This document shows, piece by piece, positions 1 to 9,363 of a stretch of 45,649 nt of DNA. The translations under genes were made by a program, and so were the position numbers. How positions within the stretch are numbered: the stretch's first letter is position 1; every line of letters begins with the position of its first letter. A model generated the notes under the pieces. It searched no databases. It saw nothing but the letters and a program-made list of their open reading frames with translations, and was not told the origin of the DNA. The stretch spans positions 1 to 45,649 of the forward strand of contig JAIBBG010000024.1 of assembly GCA_019694805.1 (NCBI GenBank), given 5' to 3'. The stretch is from Flavobacteriales bacterium. Lineage in GTDB: Bacteria; Bacteroidota; Bacteroidia; Flavobacteriales_D; Sanyastnellaceae.

Positions 1-1043
1 CCAATTTTGGAAAAACGATCTGTGATGGTACTCAATCGTTCGATATCTTTATTCAGTTCTTTGATCGAATTAGGGTCTGCACCTTGAGATTCCAGCAAAG
101 CAGACCACGCCATGAGTGAAGAAAGAGGTGTGCCAAGTTGATGTGCAGTTTCTTTCGCCATACCAACCCATACTTGATTTTGTTCTGCTTTTCTAAAGGT
201 TGAAAAGATGAGATAGGATACTACTAGAAATACGCCAATAAGAATGAGTTGGAAAACAGGAAACATTTGCAGTTGTCGCAATACTTCGGAGTCTTCATAA
301 TAAATGTATTGTTTACCTTGTCCGGGCAGCACGATTTCAATTGGCTCATTCACACTTCGCATTTGTGCGAGTTTTTTCTGCAGCGATTCTGGGGTATTGT
401 ACAATGTGGAATCCAGGTTTCCAACCTTCATGATCCTGGTCTGTGTGCTATCAGTTACCATGACAGGCACTGAAGCAGAATTGCTCACGGTTTCATCTAA
501 AAAGGAATGGATCAGGTCATCCATAGTCGCTCTCAACTGTGTGAATAATCGGCTATCATCATAATATATTTTTTGACCTACTTCAGTAAGAATAATGGGC
601 TCATTTTTTTTGATGATTGCCTTATACAATGAATCGATGTAGTTTTTATCCTGTTCTTTACCTTCAGGTAGGTTCGCACTGTTCAGAAGTTTACCCTGTT
701 CGTCATAAAAGAGTACTGGTATAGTGGTGTTGTTGCGCAAAAACTCGGTGAGAAAAGTGAAGTCACCATCATAAGTCGGATCAGAAATGATGTTGTATGC
801 CGTACCTAACAAGTCGGCTTTTTTTCTCTCTTCGGAACGTAATTGATCGAATAATTCTTCTGTGAAATTGACCAGTTGTGCTCGACGTTTGATCGCCTCA
901 CTCCAGAGCTCAACTTTTTGACGTTCTTCTACGCGAATCCTATCAGCGATATGTTTGCTATACCACAGCGTAATTCCCACGATGATCATCGCCAGAATGA
1001 AGAGAAAAATTTTCCAACGTTGTTTATTGCTGTACAGATTCAT
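1..1043 (-). CDS. Sensor histidine kinase, C-terminus cut by window edge
   Basis: The reading frame is open from an ATG at 1043 to the left edge, giving about 347 residues with no stop. A short N-terminal cytoplasmic stretch is followed by a membrane segment (about residues 11-28), a periplasmic sensor region of some 230 residues, a second membrane segment (about 263-281) and a histidine-kinase dimerisation helix with the H-box AKETAHQLGTPLSSLMAW, whose phosphoacceptor would be His301. The ATPase domain lies outside the window. No HAMP domain is visible between the second membrane segment and the H-box. The gene is divergent from the lipoprotein gene at 1131. It is not part of the kdp run, which carries its own kinase. 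Its signal and partner regulator cannot be read from here. The kinase assignment is firm. Confidence 0.9.
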   Translation of the reverse strand, partial: MNLYSNKQRWKIFLFILAMIIVGITLWYSKHIADRIRVEERQKVELWSEAIKRRAQLVNFTEELFDQLRSEERKKADLLGTAYNIISDPTYDGDFTFLTEFLRNNTTIPVLFYDEQGKLLNSANLPEGKEQDKNYIDSLYKAIIKKNEPIILTEVGQKIYYDDSRLFTQLRATMDDLIHSFLDETVSNSASVPVMVTDSTQTRIMKVGNLDSTLYNTPESLQKKLAQMRSVNEPIEIVLPGQGKQYIYYEDSEVLRQLQMFPVFQLILIGVFLVVSYLIFSTFRKAEQNQVWVGMAKETAHQLGTPLSSLMAWSALLESQGADPNSIKELNKDIERLSTITDRFSKI

Positions 1044-1049
1044 GCCTTG

Positions 1050-1078
1050 CAAAAATCGTCGAAATGTGATGAATTCAA
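1050..1078 (-). promoter_or_regulatory. Candidate promoter of the histidine kinase gene
   Basis: On the minus strand a TTG at 1078-1076 is followed after 18 bases by GATTTTTG (1057-1050), one mismatch from the Bacteroidota -7 element TAnnTTTG. The element ends six bases before the ATG at 1043, so the transcript would have almost no leader. This is pattern matching only. Confidence 0.4.
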
Positions 1079-1130
1079 TGCGTCCTCAAGTATGAATGGG
1101 GGAACTTATTTACTTTCGTTATTTTTACCT

Positions 1131-1841
1131 ATGAAGGTTTATTTAGCCTATTCCAGCATTTTTTTCATTGCGATTTTTTTGTTTGTTTCTTGCACAATCG
1201 AAAAGCGTAGGTACAGCAACGGTTATCATGTAGAATGGCACCATGATCACCAATCTTCGCACGATATTCAGACAGTAGTTTCTGAAGAAGTATATACGGA
1301 TTCCATGGGGCAACACGAAGTTGATCAGTTGCCAAATAACCCTGATCTGGCCATTGATACCGTGGTTAGTATCAAAACGGACCCAATCCTATACGATCAA
1401 GCCAACAACCAGGAAGAACCTTCGGCCTGCAGAGAAGGTGAGCAGAATAGAACGCCATCACCAAAACGTCAGAAACAAAACCAGTTGCTTCGCATAAAAG
1501 GTGCACTGGCTTCACTTTCGACTGGTATTGTGAGGCCTTCTTCGCCGGTTGAAATAGCAGAGCTTCATCCTGTTGGCATGGCGCTGGGATTGATCGGATT
1601 TGTGTTTGCTTTGGTCGCCATAGCATGTATAGTCACTGCTTCATTCATTGCCATAGATTGGGCTGCAATGGGATATTTGATCATGGCTATTATTGGTGCT
1701 TGTTTGGCGGGGCTTTTTGCATGGATTGCTCAGGGCGTTTTCTTCGCTCATCATCAAGGGGTGCCATGGTTTCAATGGCCGGGACTTATCCTCGGACTTT
1801 TGGCGTTATATGCCGGGATTAGAATAGTTTTTAAGATATGA
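1131..1841 (+). CDS. Small lipoprotein with C-terminal membrane segments
   Basis: The 236-residue product begins with a signal peptide ending in a lipobox-like LFVSC, so Cys25 is the likely lipidated residue. A charged, low-complexity middle (about 26-140) contains an RRYSNGYHVEW motif just after the cysteine, which resembles short tags in other Bacteroidota lipoproteins. The last 90 residues hold three hydrophobic segments. The frame is open further upstream, but ATG 1131 is preferred because it puts the signal peptide at the N-terminus and a TACTTTCG element (1111-1118) sits just before it; ATG 1092 is the alternative. A lipoprotein that also spans the membrane is unusual, and the real topology is uncertain. 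No function is recognised. Confidence 0.75.
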   Translation: MKVYLAYSSIFFIAIFLFVSCTIEKRRYSNGYHVEWHHDHQSSHDIQTVVSEEVYTDSMGQHEVDQLPNNPDLAIDTVVSIKTDPILYDQANNQEEPSACREGEQNRTPSPKRQKQNQLLRIKGALASLSTGIVRPSSPVEIAELHPVGMALGLIGFVFALVAIACIVTASFIAIDWAAMGYLIMAIIGACLAGLFAWIAQGVFFAHHQGVPWFQWPGLILGLLALYAGIRIVFKI

Positions 1842-1854
1842 TCCCATCATGATC

Positions 1855-1892
1855 AAAAAAGACGAAAGGCCTTCATAGAAAGACCTTTTGTC
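1855..1892 (-). terminator. Rho-independent terminator, minus strand
   Basis: Read on the minus strand, GACAAAAGG pairs with CCTTTCGTC across a short loop and is followed directly by six T residues (1860-1855). On the plus strand the hairpin lies 20 bases after the lipoprotein stop but has no T-run. The orientation therefore implies a transcript coming from the right on the minus strand. Confidence 0.6.
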
Positions 1893-1934
1893 CTTAACCA
1901 AAACCAAAACAAAATAGAGAACAGGCTTAGCGGA

Positions 1935-1997
1935 TTATTTATCGTTGAATATCCAAAGTCCTTGTCCGATGAGTGCTTTATCAGTAGCGTTATTCAT
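1935..1997 (-). CDS. Possible 20-residue micropeptide
   Basis: A 21-codon frame (ATG 1997 to TAA 1935) encodes MNNATDKALIGQGLWIFNDK. It lies alone between two plus-strand genes, and the minus-strand terminator at 1855-1892 follows its stop by about 40 bases. That arrangement is the main support, since an ORF this short can occur by chance. No clear TAnnTTTG promoter was found upstream. The rest of the gap (1998-2223) holds no other gene; a TAATCTTG element at 2203-2210, one mismatch from the -7 consensus, may serve the regulator gene at 2224. Confidence 0.25.
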   Translation of the reverse strand: MNNATDKALIGQGLWIFNDK

Positions 1998-2223
1998 AAT
2001 TACAGGTATTAGAAATGAAACAACTTTTTAATGGTTGTGTCCAGAATCAACCTGAACCTTAACCTTGACATAAAGGTCTGATGATTTTCTGAGGGGCGCG
2101 GTACCCGATGAATGAACGGTTCCGAATTTGCAACGAAAGGTCATTTTCCGGAAGGAAATGGATTTATCAGGGGTTTTCCGGTCGTATCTGACGTGTTTAC
2201 GTTAATCTTGCCACTTAATTACA

Positions 2224-3579
2224 GTGATGAACAGACTTCTGATCATAGACGATGAAGAAAAGCTTAGGTCGTTGTTGTCCAGGCTTTTGGAAGACGAAGG
2301 TTTTGATGTGATTCAAGCTTCGGATGGAAAATCAGGCCTGAAGAAGCTTTCATCGGCGGAAGTTGATGTTGTGATATGCGATATGAAATTGCCAGGTGAA
2401 AATGGTCTCGAAATCCTGGATAAGATCCGAAAGGAAAGTCCCGCTATTGAAGTTATCCTTCTCACTGCATTTGGAAATATACATGACGGCGTAAAAGCCA
2501 TTCAACATGGAGCATACGACTATCTTGTAAAAGGTGATGACAATGATAAAATAATACCACTTGTATATAAGGCATTCGAGAAGGTTGTTCTAAATAGAAA
2601 GTTGCGGAACCTCGAACAACGCCTTCAGAGCAAACACTCATTCGATGCGATCACAGGAAAATCAAAAGGCATAAGGAACGCTCTTGATTTGGCGAAAAAG
2701 GTAGCTCCCCAGGATACCACAGTTTTGATAACTGGTGAAACAGGCACAGGCAAGGAGATTTTTGCGAATGCTATTCATCAGGCATCTAAAAGACAGAGAA
2801 GAAATTTTATTGCCATCAATTGCAGTGCATTTAGTAAGGAAATTCTGGAGAGTGAAATCTTTGGGCATCTTGCTGGTGCATTTACTGGTGCTATCAAAGA
2901 CAAAAAGGGACTTTTCGAAGAAGCCTCCGGCGGAACAATCTTCTTAGATGAAATTGGTGAGATGGCGCCAGAACTACAGTCGAAATTTTTGAGGGTTTTG
3001 GAATCAGGTGAGTTCGTCAAAGTAGGAGACACCAAAACCACAAAAGTTGATGTACGAATTATTGCAGCAACGAATCGAGATCTGAAAAAGGAAGTGGCTG
3101 AAGGAAGATTCAGAAGCGATCTCTTTTTCCGGCTTTCAGTTTTTCAGGTTGAATTGCCACCTTTGCGTGAACGTATTGAAGATATACCATCGTTGATCAA
3201 CGAATTTGTGCCAGAATTTTGTCATAAGATGAATGTGAAGAGTAAACAACCTTCTGCTGAATTTATAGAAATGTTGTGTCATTATCCTTGGCCAGGAAAT
3301 ATTCGTGAACTCAGAAACGTGATAGAAAGAAGCGTCATCCTATCATCAGACGATCAACTTCAAACGGATACTTTACCGCAGGAAATTAGAACTCGAAGTA
3401 CAGTCCATGGATCTGATAAGATCATGTCAGCATTTGATTTAGCCAGTGCAGAAAAACTTCACATCCAAAAGGTACTTCATCACACAGGAGGAAATAAAAC
3501 AGAGGCCGCAAGACTATTGAATATCGGCCTCACCACCTTGTATCGGAAAATAGAAGAATTCGGCATCGCAGTTAGCTGA
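2224..3579 (+). CDS. Sigma-54-dependent response regulator (NtrC/AtoC type)
   Basis: This 451-residue activator has three parts: a receiver domain (about 1-120) with phosphoacceptor Asp53 in VVICDMKLPG; an AAA+ domain (about 140-375) with Walker A GETGTGKE (171-178), the sigma-54 contact loop GAFTGA (218-223) and Walker B GGTIFLDEIGE; and a C-terminal Fis-type helix-turn-helix (about 420-449). It should activate RNA polymerase carrying sigma-54 when phosphorylated. It precedes kdpF on the same strand with a 285-base gap and occupies the place where Proteobacteria have the OmpR-type KdpE, so it is the likely regulator of the potassium pump, with the kinase at 10484 as the probable partner. The start may be the first or second of two adjacent Met codons. 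Confidence 0.9.
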   Translation: MMNRLLIIDDEEKLRSLLSRLLEDEGFDVIQASDGKSGLKKLSSAEVDVVICDMKLPGENGLEILDKIRKESPAIEVILLTAFGNIHDGVKAIQHGAYDYLVKGDDNDKIIPLVYKAFEKVVLNRKLRNLEQRLQSKHSFDAITGKSKGIRNALDLAKKVAPQDTTVLITGETGTGKEIFANAIHQASKRQRRNFIAINCSAFSKEILESEIFGHLAGAFTGAIKDKKGLFEEASGGTIFLDEIGEMAPELQSKFLRVLESGEFVKVGDTKTTKVDVRIIAATNRDLKKEVAEGRFRSDLFFRLSVFQVELPPLRERIEDIPSLINEFVPEFCHKMNVKSKQPSAEFIEMLCHYPWPGNIRELRNVIERSVILSSDDQLQTDTLPQEIRTRSTVHGSDKIMSAFDLASAEKLHIQKVLHHTGGNKTEAARLLNIGLTTLYRKIEEFGIAVS

Positions 3580-3714
3580 ACGCTCTTGTCTGAGTATTCG
3601 ATCTTTTACTTTTTGAGTAGTGGTTGTTCAAGCGACGATCATGGCAATTGATTGCTCCCCTCCATCAAATCCTGCTCATCTAATTTCAACGGCGAGTAAT
3701 AGGTGTTAAGGCCT

Positions 3715-3763
3715 TATCATTTTGAAAAAATGACCATACCATTTTGAAAGGCTTCATGAACGC
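3715..3763 (+). promoter_or_regulatory. Candidate kdp control region: paired repeats and sigma-54-like site
   Basis: Two 13-base direct repeats, TATCATTTTGAAA (3715-3727) and TACCATTTTGAAA (3737-3749), lie 22 bases apart, about two helical turns. Immediately after them GG (3750-3751) and GC (3762-3763) are separated by ten bases, the strict -24/-12 geometry of sigma-54 promoters; C at -23 also agrees but the TT before GC is absent. Transcription would start near 3775, about 90 bases before kdpF. The repeats sit closer to the promoter than activator sites usually do, so the assignment is tentative. The rest of the 3580-3864 gap shows no gene. Confidence 0.25.
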
Positions 3764-3864
3764 ATGTTGCTTAGGGCTTCATTTTATCCTTTTCATCTAC
3801 AATAAGTTGTCTGTCGATTTTGAGTTTCGGAATCAAAGTTGGCATAAGGGATGAAAAATCAATT

Positions 3865-3942
3865 ATGATATATCTGTTCATCCTTGCGATCGTGGTTACA
3901 CTTTACATGACGTATGTGTTATTGAAACCAGAGAAATTCTAA
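3865..3942 (+). CDS. kdpF: KdpF, small subunit of the Kdp potassium ATPase
   Basis: A 25-residue frame immediately before kdpA encodes a single hydrophobic helix followed by the C-terminal tag LLKPEKF, the characteristic KdpF ending. KdpF binds and stabilises the KdpFABC complex in the inner membrane. The gene is far below usual length cut-offs and is easily missed. It lies 52 bases upstream of kdpA on the same strand, as in other kdpFABC operons. The identification rests on tail motif, size and position together. Confidence 0.85.
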   Translation: MIYLFILAIVVTLYMTYVLLKPEKF

Positions 3943-3994
3943 GATCACCCAACACGCAGCAGATTTCAGACAACAACGATTCAATTAAGAAACC

Positions 3995-5698
3995 ATGCAC
4001 ACCAACGCTTATTTCATCATCATCATCACCGTTGCGCTCATTGTTTTATTGGCGATTCCATTGGGGAAATACATCGCGCAGGTTTTTACTTCAGGAAAAT
4101 GGAGTTTTGATAAAGTGTTCAATCCAATTGAAAAAACCATATTCAAGTTGGGAGGTATAGATACATCGATAGAGATGAATTGGAAACTACAGTTGAAGGC
4201 ATTGCTATGGATGAATTTGATTTGGTTTCTGATCGCCTTATTTGTTTTGATGAATATGAGTTGGCTTCCATTGAATCCGGATGCCAATCCATCCATGTCA
4301 TTAGATCTTGCATTCAACACAGCGGTAAGTTTCATTACGAATACCAATCTTCAACATTATTCAGGTGAAACAGCCATGTCGTATCTCGGTCAGATGACAC
4401 TCATGCTTTGGCAATTCATCAGTGCAGGTTGTGGTATTGCCATTGCCATCTATGTTTTCAAATTAATGAGTCAACAACAGGAGAAAATTTCCAGTAACTT
4501 CTATGTGCTATTTGTGAAGGCGAATCTTCGCATACTGTTGCCACTATCAATCATCGTTGCATCGGTACTCGTATTCAGTGGTACGCCTATGACCTTCAAT
4601 GGAAAAGATGTAGTTGCAAGTCTCGAAGGAGAGGAAATGCATGTGAGCAGAGGTCCTGTTGCAGCTTTTGTAGCCATCAAACAATTGGGTACAAATGGTG
4701 GTGGCTTTTTTGGGCCCAACTCATCGCATCCATTCGAAAATCCGTCCTTATTGACCAATGTGGTAGAAAACGTTTGTATTCTGCTCATCCCTATTGCGCT
4801 CGTCATAGCTTTTGGTCAGCTTACAGGTCGAAAGAAACATGCGACCATGATCTTCATGACCATGATGGTGGGATTCATCATGCTTTTGCTTCCGGCTATT
4901 TCCGCAGAGATGAGTGGTAATCCATTGATCGGACAAATGAACATCGATCAACAATATGGTAATATGGAAGGTAAGGAAGTTCGATTTGGTTCCGGTCCAT
5001 CGGCATTGTGGGCCGTGAGTACGACTTGTACAAGCAATGGTTCTGTGAATGCCATGCATGATAGCATGATGCCAATCACGGGACTAGTTACACTCACCGG
5101 TATGATGATCAATGGCTTTTTTGGAGGTGTTGGTGTTGGATTCCTCAATTTCTATGTTTTCATCATCCTCGCTGTATTTGTAAGCGGCTTGATGGTTGGA
5201 AGAACACCGGAGTTTTTAGGTAAAAAAATTGAACCTCGTGAAATGAAAATAGCGGTGCTGATTACTCTACTGCATCCTTTTCTCATACTGACCGGAAGTG
5301 CCCTTGCAAGTTATATCTATATGAATCATCCGGATCAAACCTCAGGATGGTTGAACAATCCGGGTTATCATGGATATACTGAAATGCTCTATGAATTTAC
5401 TTCTTCTTCTGCGAACAACGGTAGCGGTTTCGAAGGTCTCGGTGATAATACCCCATTCTGGAATTATGCATGTGGCATAGTGATGTTGCTGGCCAGATAC
5501 CTACCCATCATGGGTCCAGTGATGATCGCGGGATTATTGGCATCAAAAAAATCTATTCCTGAAGGTCCTGGGACACTGAAAACAGATACGCCCACATTCG
5601 GTGTGATGGTGTTTCTGATTATCGTGATTGTGTCGGCACTTTCATTTTTTCCGGCCTTGACTCTTGGACCGATTGCCGAACATTTTTCAATCTATTGA
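3995..5698 (+). CDS. kdpA: KdpA, potassium channel-like subunit of Kdp ATPase
   Basis: The 567-residue protein (E. coli KdpA has 557) is a polytopic inner-membrane protein with hydrophobic segments from residue 6 onward. Four pore-loop regions that make the K+ selectivity filter are recognisable: [45 protein letters not shown] and [20 protein letters not shown]. It forms the K+ entry route of the KdpFABC pump. The stop overlaps the region where kdpB begins. The assignment is secure. Confidence 0.98.
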   Translation: MHTNAYFIIIITVALIVLLAIPLGKYIAQVFTSGKWSFDKVFNPIEKTIFKLGGIDTSIEMNWKLQLKALLWMNLIWFLIALFVLMNMSWLPLNPDANPSMSLDLAFNTAVSFITNTNLQHYSGETAMSYLGQMTLMLWQFISAGCGIAIAIYVFKLMSQQQEKISSNFYVLFVKANLRILLPLSIIVASVLVFSGTPMTFNGKDVVASLEGEEMHVSRGPVAAFVAIKQLGTNGGGFFGPNSSHPFENPSLLTNVVENVCILLIPIALVIAFGQLTGRKKHATMIFMTMMVGFIMLLLPAISAEMSGNPLIGQMNIDQQYGNMEGKEVRFGSGPSALWAVSTTCTSNGSVNAMHDSMMPITGLVTLTGMMINGFFGGVGVGFLNFYVFIILAVFVSGLMVGRTPEFLGKKIEPREMKIAVLITLLHPFLILTGSALASYIYMNHPDQTSGWLNNPGYHGYTEMLYEFTSSSANNGSGFEGLGDNTPFWNYACGIVMLLARYLPIMGPVMIAGLLASKKSIPEGPGTLKTDTPTFGVMVFLIIVIVSALSFFPALTLGPIAEHFSIY

Positions 5699-5712
5699 TT
5701 TATAAATTGAGT

Positions 5713-7716
5713 ATGAAAACACAATCATTATTTGGAAGTTCTGAAATGCTAGGAGGTGCACTCAAAGAATCCTTTGTGAAGCTTCATCCTATGCGCATGT
5801 TTCGCAATCCTATCATGTTCACTGTTGAAATCTGCACCATGGTGATGTTGGTGGTGTGCATTTGGATACTCATGGGAGAATCATCACAAGGGAGTTTTGC
5901 CTATAATTTTTCGTTGTTCCTGATATTGTTCATCACTTTGTTATTTGCCAATTTCGCTGAAGCCATTGCAGAAGCACGTGGCAAAGCACAGGCAAACAGT
6001 CTTAGGAAGACGCGTGAAGAAACACCGGCCACTTTAGTCACTGGAGAAAAAATCAGTTCGGCACAATTGAATCTCGGCGATGAATTTGTCGTGCATGCTG
6101 GTGAGATCATTCCTGCTGATGGAGAAATAATTGAAGGCATTGCAACGATTGATGAAAGTGCTATCACAGGTGAAAGTGCTCCGGTTATCAGAGAGGGCGG
6201 TGGCGATAGGTCTTCCGTAACTGGTGGCACGAAGGTTTTATCAGACCGCATCGTGGTTCGTGTGACTACCATGCCGGGTGAAAGTTTTCTGGATAAAATG
6301 ATTGCACTCGTGGAAGGCGCATCAAGACAAAAGACACCCAATGAAATTGCCCTAACCATTCTGCTTGCTGGTTTTACTTTGGTGTTTCTAATTGTCTGTA
6401 TTACGTTGAAACCTATCGCGGATTTTGCTTCTACACCAATCACCATAGCCTCATTCATTTCACTGTTCGTATGCTTGATTCCAACAACAATTGGCGGTTT
6501 GTTATCTGCAATTGGTATAGCTGGTATGGATCGAGCGCTTAAGGCGAATGTCATAACCAAATCAGGAAAAGCTGTAGAAACTGCAGGCGACATCGATGTG
6601 TTGCTGTTGGATAAAACTGGAACCATCACCATTGGTAACCGAAAAGCTACAAAGTTTTATCCAGCATTTGGAGTGGACGAAAGGAATTTTCTCAAGGCGG
6701 TAGTGATGAGTTCAATGTCTGATGAAACTCCTGAAGGAAAGTCGATCATAGAACTCGCCGGTGCCCCAATCATACAGTTGGAAAATCCTGTTTTTGTAAA
6801 ATTCAGCGCCGAAACACGATGCAGCGGTGTTGATGCCAATGGAGTTCGAATAAGAAAGGGTGCTACTGATGCCATAAAACGACTTTGCGAAAAAGCTGGA
6901 AATAATTTTCCAGAAGATGTCGCAATGAAAGTTCGCGATATTTCTCAAAATGGTGGCACTCCTCTCGTGGTTTCTGAAAACGAAAATGTCATAGGTGTAA
7001 TTGAACTTCAAGATATCATCAAACCTGGAATCAATGAGCGCTTTGCAAGGTTGAAACGAATGGGTATTAAAACAGTGATGGTAACTGGCGACAACCCACT
7101 CACGGCAAAATACATCGCTGAGAGAGCTGGCGTCGATGACTTTATCGCGGAAGCAAAACCCGAAGACAAGATGAACTACATCAAAAAAGAACAAGCACAA
7201 GGTCGATTGATAGCCATGATGGGTGATGGCACCAATGATGCGCCTGCTCTTGCTCAGGCAGATGTTGGCGTTGCCATGAACAGTGGCACACAGGCGGCGA
7301 AGGAAGCGGGCAACATGGTAGACTTAGATAATGATCCCACTAAGTTGATCGAAGTAGTTGAAATCGGAAAACAATTGTTGATGACACGCGGAACGCTTAC
7401 CACTTTTTCTATTGCCAATGATGTTGCAAAATACTTCGCCATTATCCCAGCACTATTTATGGTTTCGATACCCGCATTGCAAAGTTTGAATGTGATGCGA
7501 TTGACCAGTCCCGAAAGTGCAATACTTTCAGCCGTGATATTTAATGCTGTGGTGATTCCCGCGTTGATTCCCCTTGCACTGCGTGGTGTTAAATACAGGC
7601 CAATCGGAGCAAGCGCATTACTCAGAAGAAACCTTTTAGTCTATGGTGCAGGAGGAATTGTTGTTCCATTCATGGGCATCAAAGTGATTGATTTGTTGAT
7701 TTCATTGTGTCTATAA
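5713..7716 (+). CDS. kdpB: KdpB, P-type ATPase catalytic subunit
   Basis: The 667-residue product is the catalytic subunit of the high-affinity K+ pump. It has the actuator motif TGES, the phosphorylation motif DKTGT (Asp300 counting from this start), the hinge region [22 protein letters not shown] and the membrane helices expected of a P-type ATPase. Ser155 of TGES corresponds to the serine that is inhibited by phosphorylation in E. coli KdpB. An in-frame TTG at 5695 overlaps the kdpA stop, but ATG 5713, 15 bases downstream of kdpA, gives the usual N-terminus and is preferred. Activity motifs are intact. Confidence 0.98.
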   Translation: MKTQSLFGSSEMLGGALKESFVKLHPMRMFRNPIMFTVEICTMVMLVVCIWILMGESSQGSFAYNFSLFLILFITLLFANFAEAIAEARGKAQANSLRKTREETPATLVTGEKISSAQLNLGDEFVVHAGEIIPADGEIIEGIATIDESAITGESAPVIREGGGDRSSVTGGTKVLSDRIVVRVTTMPGESFLDKMIALVEGASRQKTPNEIALTILLAGFTLVFLIVCITLKPIADFASTPITIASFISLFVCLIPTTIGGLLSAIGIAGMDRALKANVITKSGKAVETAGDIDVLLLDKTGTITIGNRKATKFYPAFGVDERNFLKAVVMSSMSDETPEGKSIIELAGAPIIQLENPVFVKFSAETRCSGVDANGVRIRKGATDAIKRLCEKAGNNFPEDVAMKVRDISQNGGTPLVVSENENVIGVIELQDIIKPGINERFARLKRMGIKTVMVTGDNPLTAKYIAERAGVDDFIAEAKPEDKMNYIKKEQAQGRLIAMMGDGTNDAPALAQADVGVAMNSGTQAAKEAGNMVDLDNDPTKLIEVVEIGKQLLMTRGTLTTFSIANDVAKYFAIIPALFMVSIPALQSLNVMRLTSPESAILSAVIFNAVVIPALIPLALRGVKYRPIGASALLRRNLLVYGAGGIVVPFMGIKVIDLLISLCL

Positions 7717-7727
7717 TTTCTATAAAA

Positions 7728-8288
7728 ATGAAAAATGAATTATTCAAAGGAATAAGGATCACCGCAGTGTGCGCTGTGATCTTTGCGTTGATTTATCCGG
7801 TCATGATATGGGCTATCGCGCAATTCAGTGAAGGAAATGGCATGGGCCAAACCATTACCATTCAAAGCCGCAAACACTACTTGAATGTGGGGCAGGAATT
7901 CACTCAGCAGGGTTACTTTCATGGTAGACCGAGTGCAGTAAATTATAATGCAGCTGGAGCGGCTGGAAGTAATAAAGGACCATCTAATCCAGATTATTTA
8001 AAGGCAGTTGAAGAACGAATTCAACAATTGTTACAAGACAATCCCGATATGAAACGCGAGGATATTCCAGCAGATCTTGTTACAGCAAGTGGTTCAGGAC
8101 TTGATCCGCACATATCTTTGGAAGCGGCACTATTTCAAATTCCGAGAATATCCTCGCACACGGGTATCGATAGCAATAAACTGCATCAATGGATAAGCGA
8201 TCAGGTTGATATGCAAACGACGGGTATACCTGCCGTGAATGTTCTACAATTGAATCTTGAAATATTAAAAGAAATGTCACATGAATAA
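7728..8288 (+). CDS. kdpC: KdpC, accessory subunit of Kdp ATPase
   Basis: This 186-residue protein has one N-terminal membrane helix (about 10-32) and a periplasmic domain with the KdpC signatures YFHGRPSA, GPSNPDYL and PADLVTASGSGLDPHIS. KdpC is thought to raise the substrate affinity of the KdpFABC complex. ATG 7728 lies 11 bases after the kdpB stop; an upstream GTG at 7707 overlapping kdpB is less likely. Its 3' end overlaps the porin gene by eight bases, indicating translational coupling. Confidence 0.97.
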   Translation: MKNELFKGIRITAVCAVIFALIYPVMIWAIAQFSEGNGMGQTITIQSRKHYLNVGQEFTQQGYFHGRPSAVNYNAAGAAGSNKGPSNPDYLKAVEERIQQLLQDNPDMKREDIPADLVTASGSGLDPHISLEAALFQIPRISSHTGIDSNKLHQWISDQVDMQTTGIPAVNVLQLNLEILKEMSHE

Positions 8289-9363
8289 AAAGTGGACACT
8301 CATTTTTTCCGCTTTTGTTCTGATGGTTCAGGCAAAAGCAGATAGTTTGCAAATACCGGCTTCCATGACAGTAAGTGGATATTTAGAGCCGTATTTCAGT
8401 TATGATTTTGCAGAGCCGGATAATCACATCCGACAACCCTTTCTTTATTCCTACAACCGGCACAATGAAGTGAATCTCAATTTGGGATTGGCGAAATTTG
8501 GATATCAAAAGGACAAAGTGCGAGGAAACTTCGGTTTCATGGCCGGAACTTACAGCAACGATAATCTCGCTGCAGAACAGGGAGTGATGCGTAATGTTTA
8601 TGAAGCTAACGTGGGGGTGAAACTTGGAAGTAAAGGCAATACATGGATTGATGGGGGTGTGTTTTCTTCTCATATTGGATTTGAAAGCGCCATTGGGAAA
8701 GACTGCTGGAATTTGACAAGAAGTTTACTCGCAGACAATTCACCATACTATGAATCTGGGGTAAGGCTTTCCCACACCAGTGAAAGTGGCAAATGGTTTT
8801 TAGGTTTTTTCGTGTTGAATGGCTGGCAAAGAATTTCACGTCCTGTAGGACAAAACAATCCATGCTTTGGTCACCAGATTACTTATACCCCGAACAAAAA
8901 GATCACCATCAACAGCAGTTCATTTATTGGCAGTGACAAACCAGACAGTTCACATCAAATGCGATATTTTCATAATTTCTATGCGATCTTAAAATTGAAT
9001 GATCATTTGGGTTTCATTGCGGGCTTTGATATGGGCGCGGAGGATAAACTACACAGCAATTCGAAGTACAATTTGTGGTATTCTCCAGTGGTGATCGCTC
9101 GTTACGTGATGGATGAAAAACATATGGTGGCGGCACGTGCTGAGTATTATCATGATGAAGCTGGTGTAATCATTAACACGGGACAAAATGCGGGATTTAT
9201 TTCGTGGGGCTATTCTGTGAATTTCGATTACGCCATAGATGAGAATATGCTCTGGCGAATAGAAGCAAGAACCTTTATGGGAGAAGACAAAGTTTTTATA
9301 TTGAATGACCAATTGGCCAATGAGAATTATTTTCTAACGTCATCACTCTGTCTTTCATTTTAA
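8281..9363 (+). CDS. Outer-membrane beta-barrel porin inside the kdp operon
   Basis: The 360-residue protein has a signal peptide (MNKKWTLIFSAFVLMVQAKA), alternating hydrophobic and polar strands throughout, a GYLEPYFSYDF opening and a terminal phenylalanine, all typical of an outer-membrane barrel. It resembles the OmpL-like beta-barrel porin-2 family. The gene overlaps kdpC by eight bases and shares one base with kdpD (TAATG), so it must be expressed with the pump. A reasonable inference is that it lets K+ cross the outer membrane during starvation, but a structural or sensing role is possible. Barrel nature is well supported, substrate is not. Confidence 0.85.
   Translation: MNKKWTLIFSAFVLMVQAKADSLQIPASMTVSGYLEPYFSYDFAEPDNHIRQPFLYSYNRHNEVNLNLGLAKFGYQKDKVRGNFGFMAGTYSNDNLAAEQGVMRNVYEANVGVKLGSKGNTWIDGGVFSSHIGFESAIGKDCWNLTRSLLADNSPYYESGVRLSHTSESGKWFLGFFVLNGWQRISRPVGQNNPCFGHQITYTPNKKITINSSSFIGSDKPDSSHQMRYFHNFYAILKLNDHLGFIAGFDMGAEDKLHSNSKYNLWYSPVVIARYVMDEKHMVAARAEYYHDEAGVIINTGQNAGFISWGYSVNFDYAIDENMLWRIEARTFMGEDKVFILNDQLANENYFLTSSLCLSF

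Noticed and set aside
876..1130. N-terminal extension of the lipoprotein frame to 876
   Set aside because: It lies antisense to the histidine-kinase start and would bury the signal peptide and lipobox inside the protein.
3639..3655. TGGCAATTGATTGCT as a sigma-54 promoter for kdp
   Set aside because: The elements look right but the spacing between GG and GC is nine bases; ten is required almost without exception.
3841..3854. GG-N10-GA next to kdpF as a sigma-54 promoter
   Set aside because: The -12 base pair is GA rather than GC and the transcript would begin inside kdpF.
5901..6632. 243-codon antisense frame in kdpB
   Set aside because: It is a shadow of the kdpB coding strand; residues are serine- and isoleucine-rich in the manner of antisense reading, with no start context.
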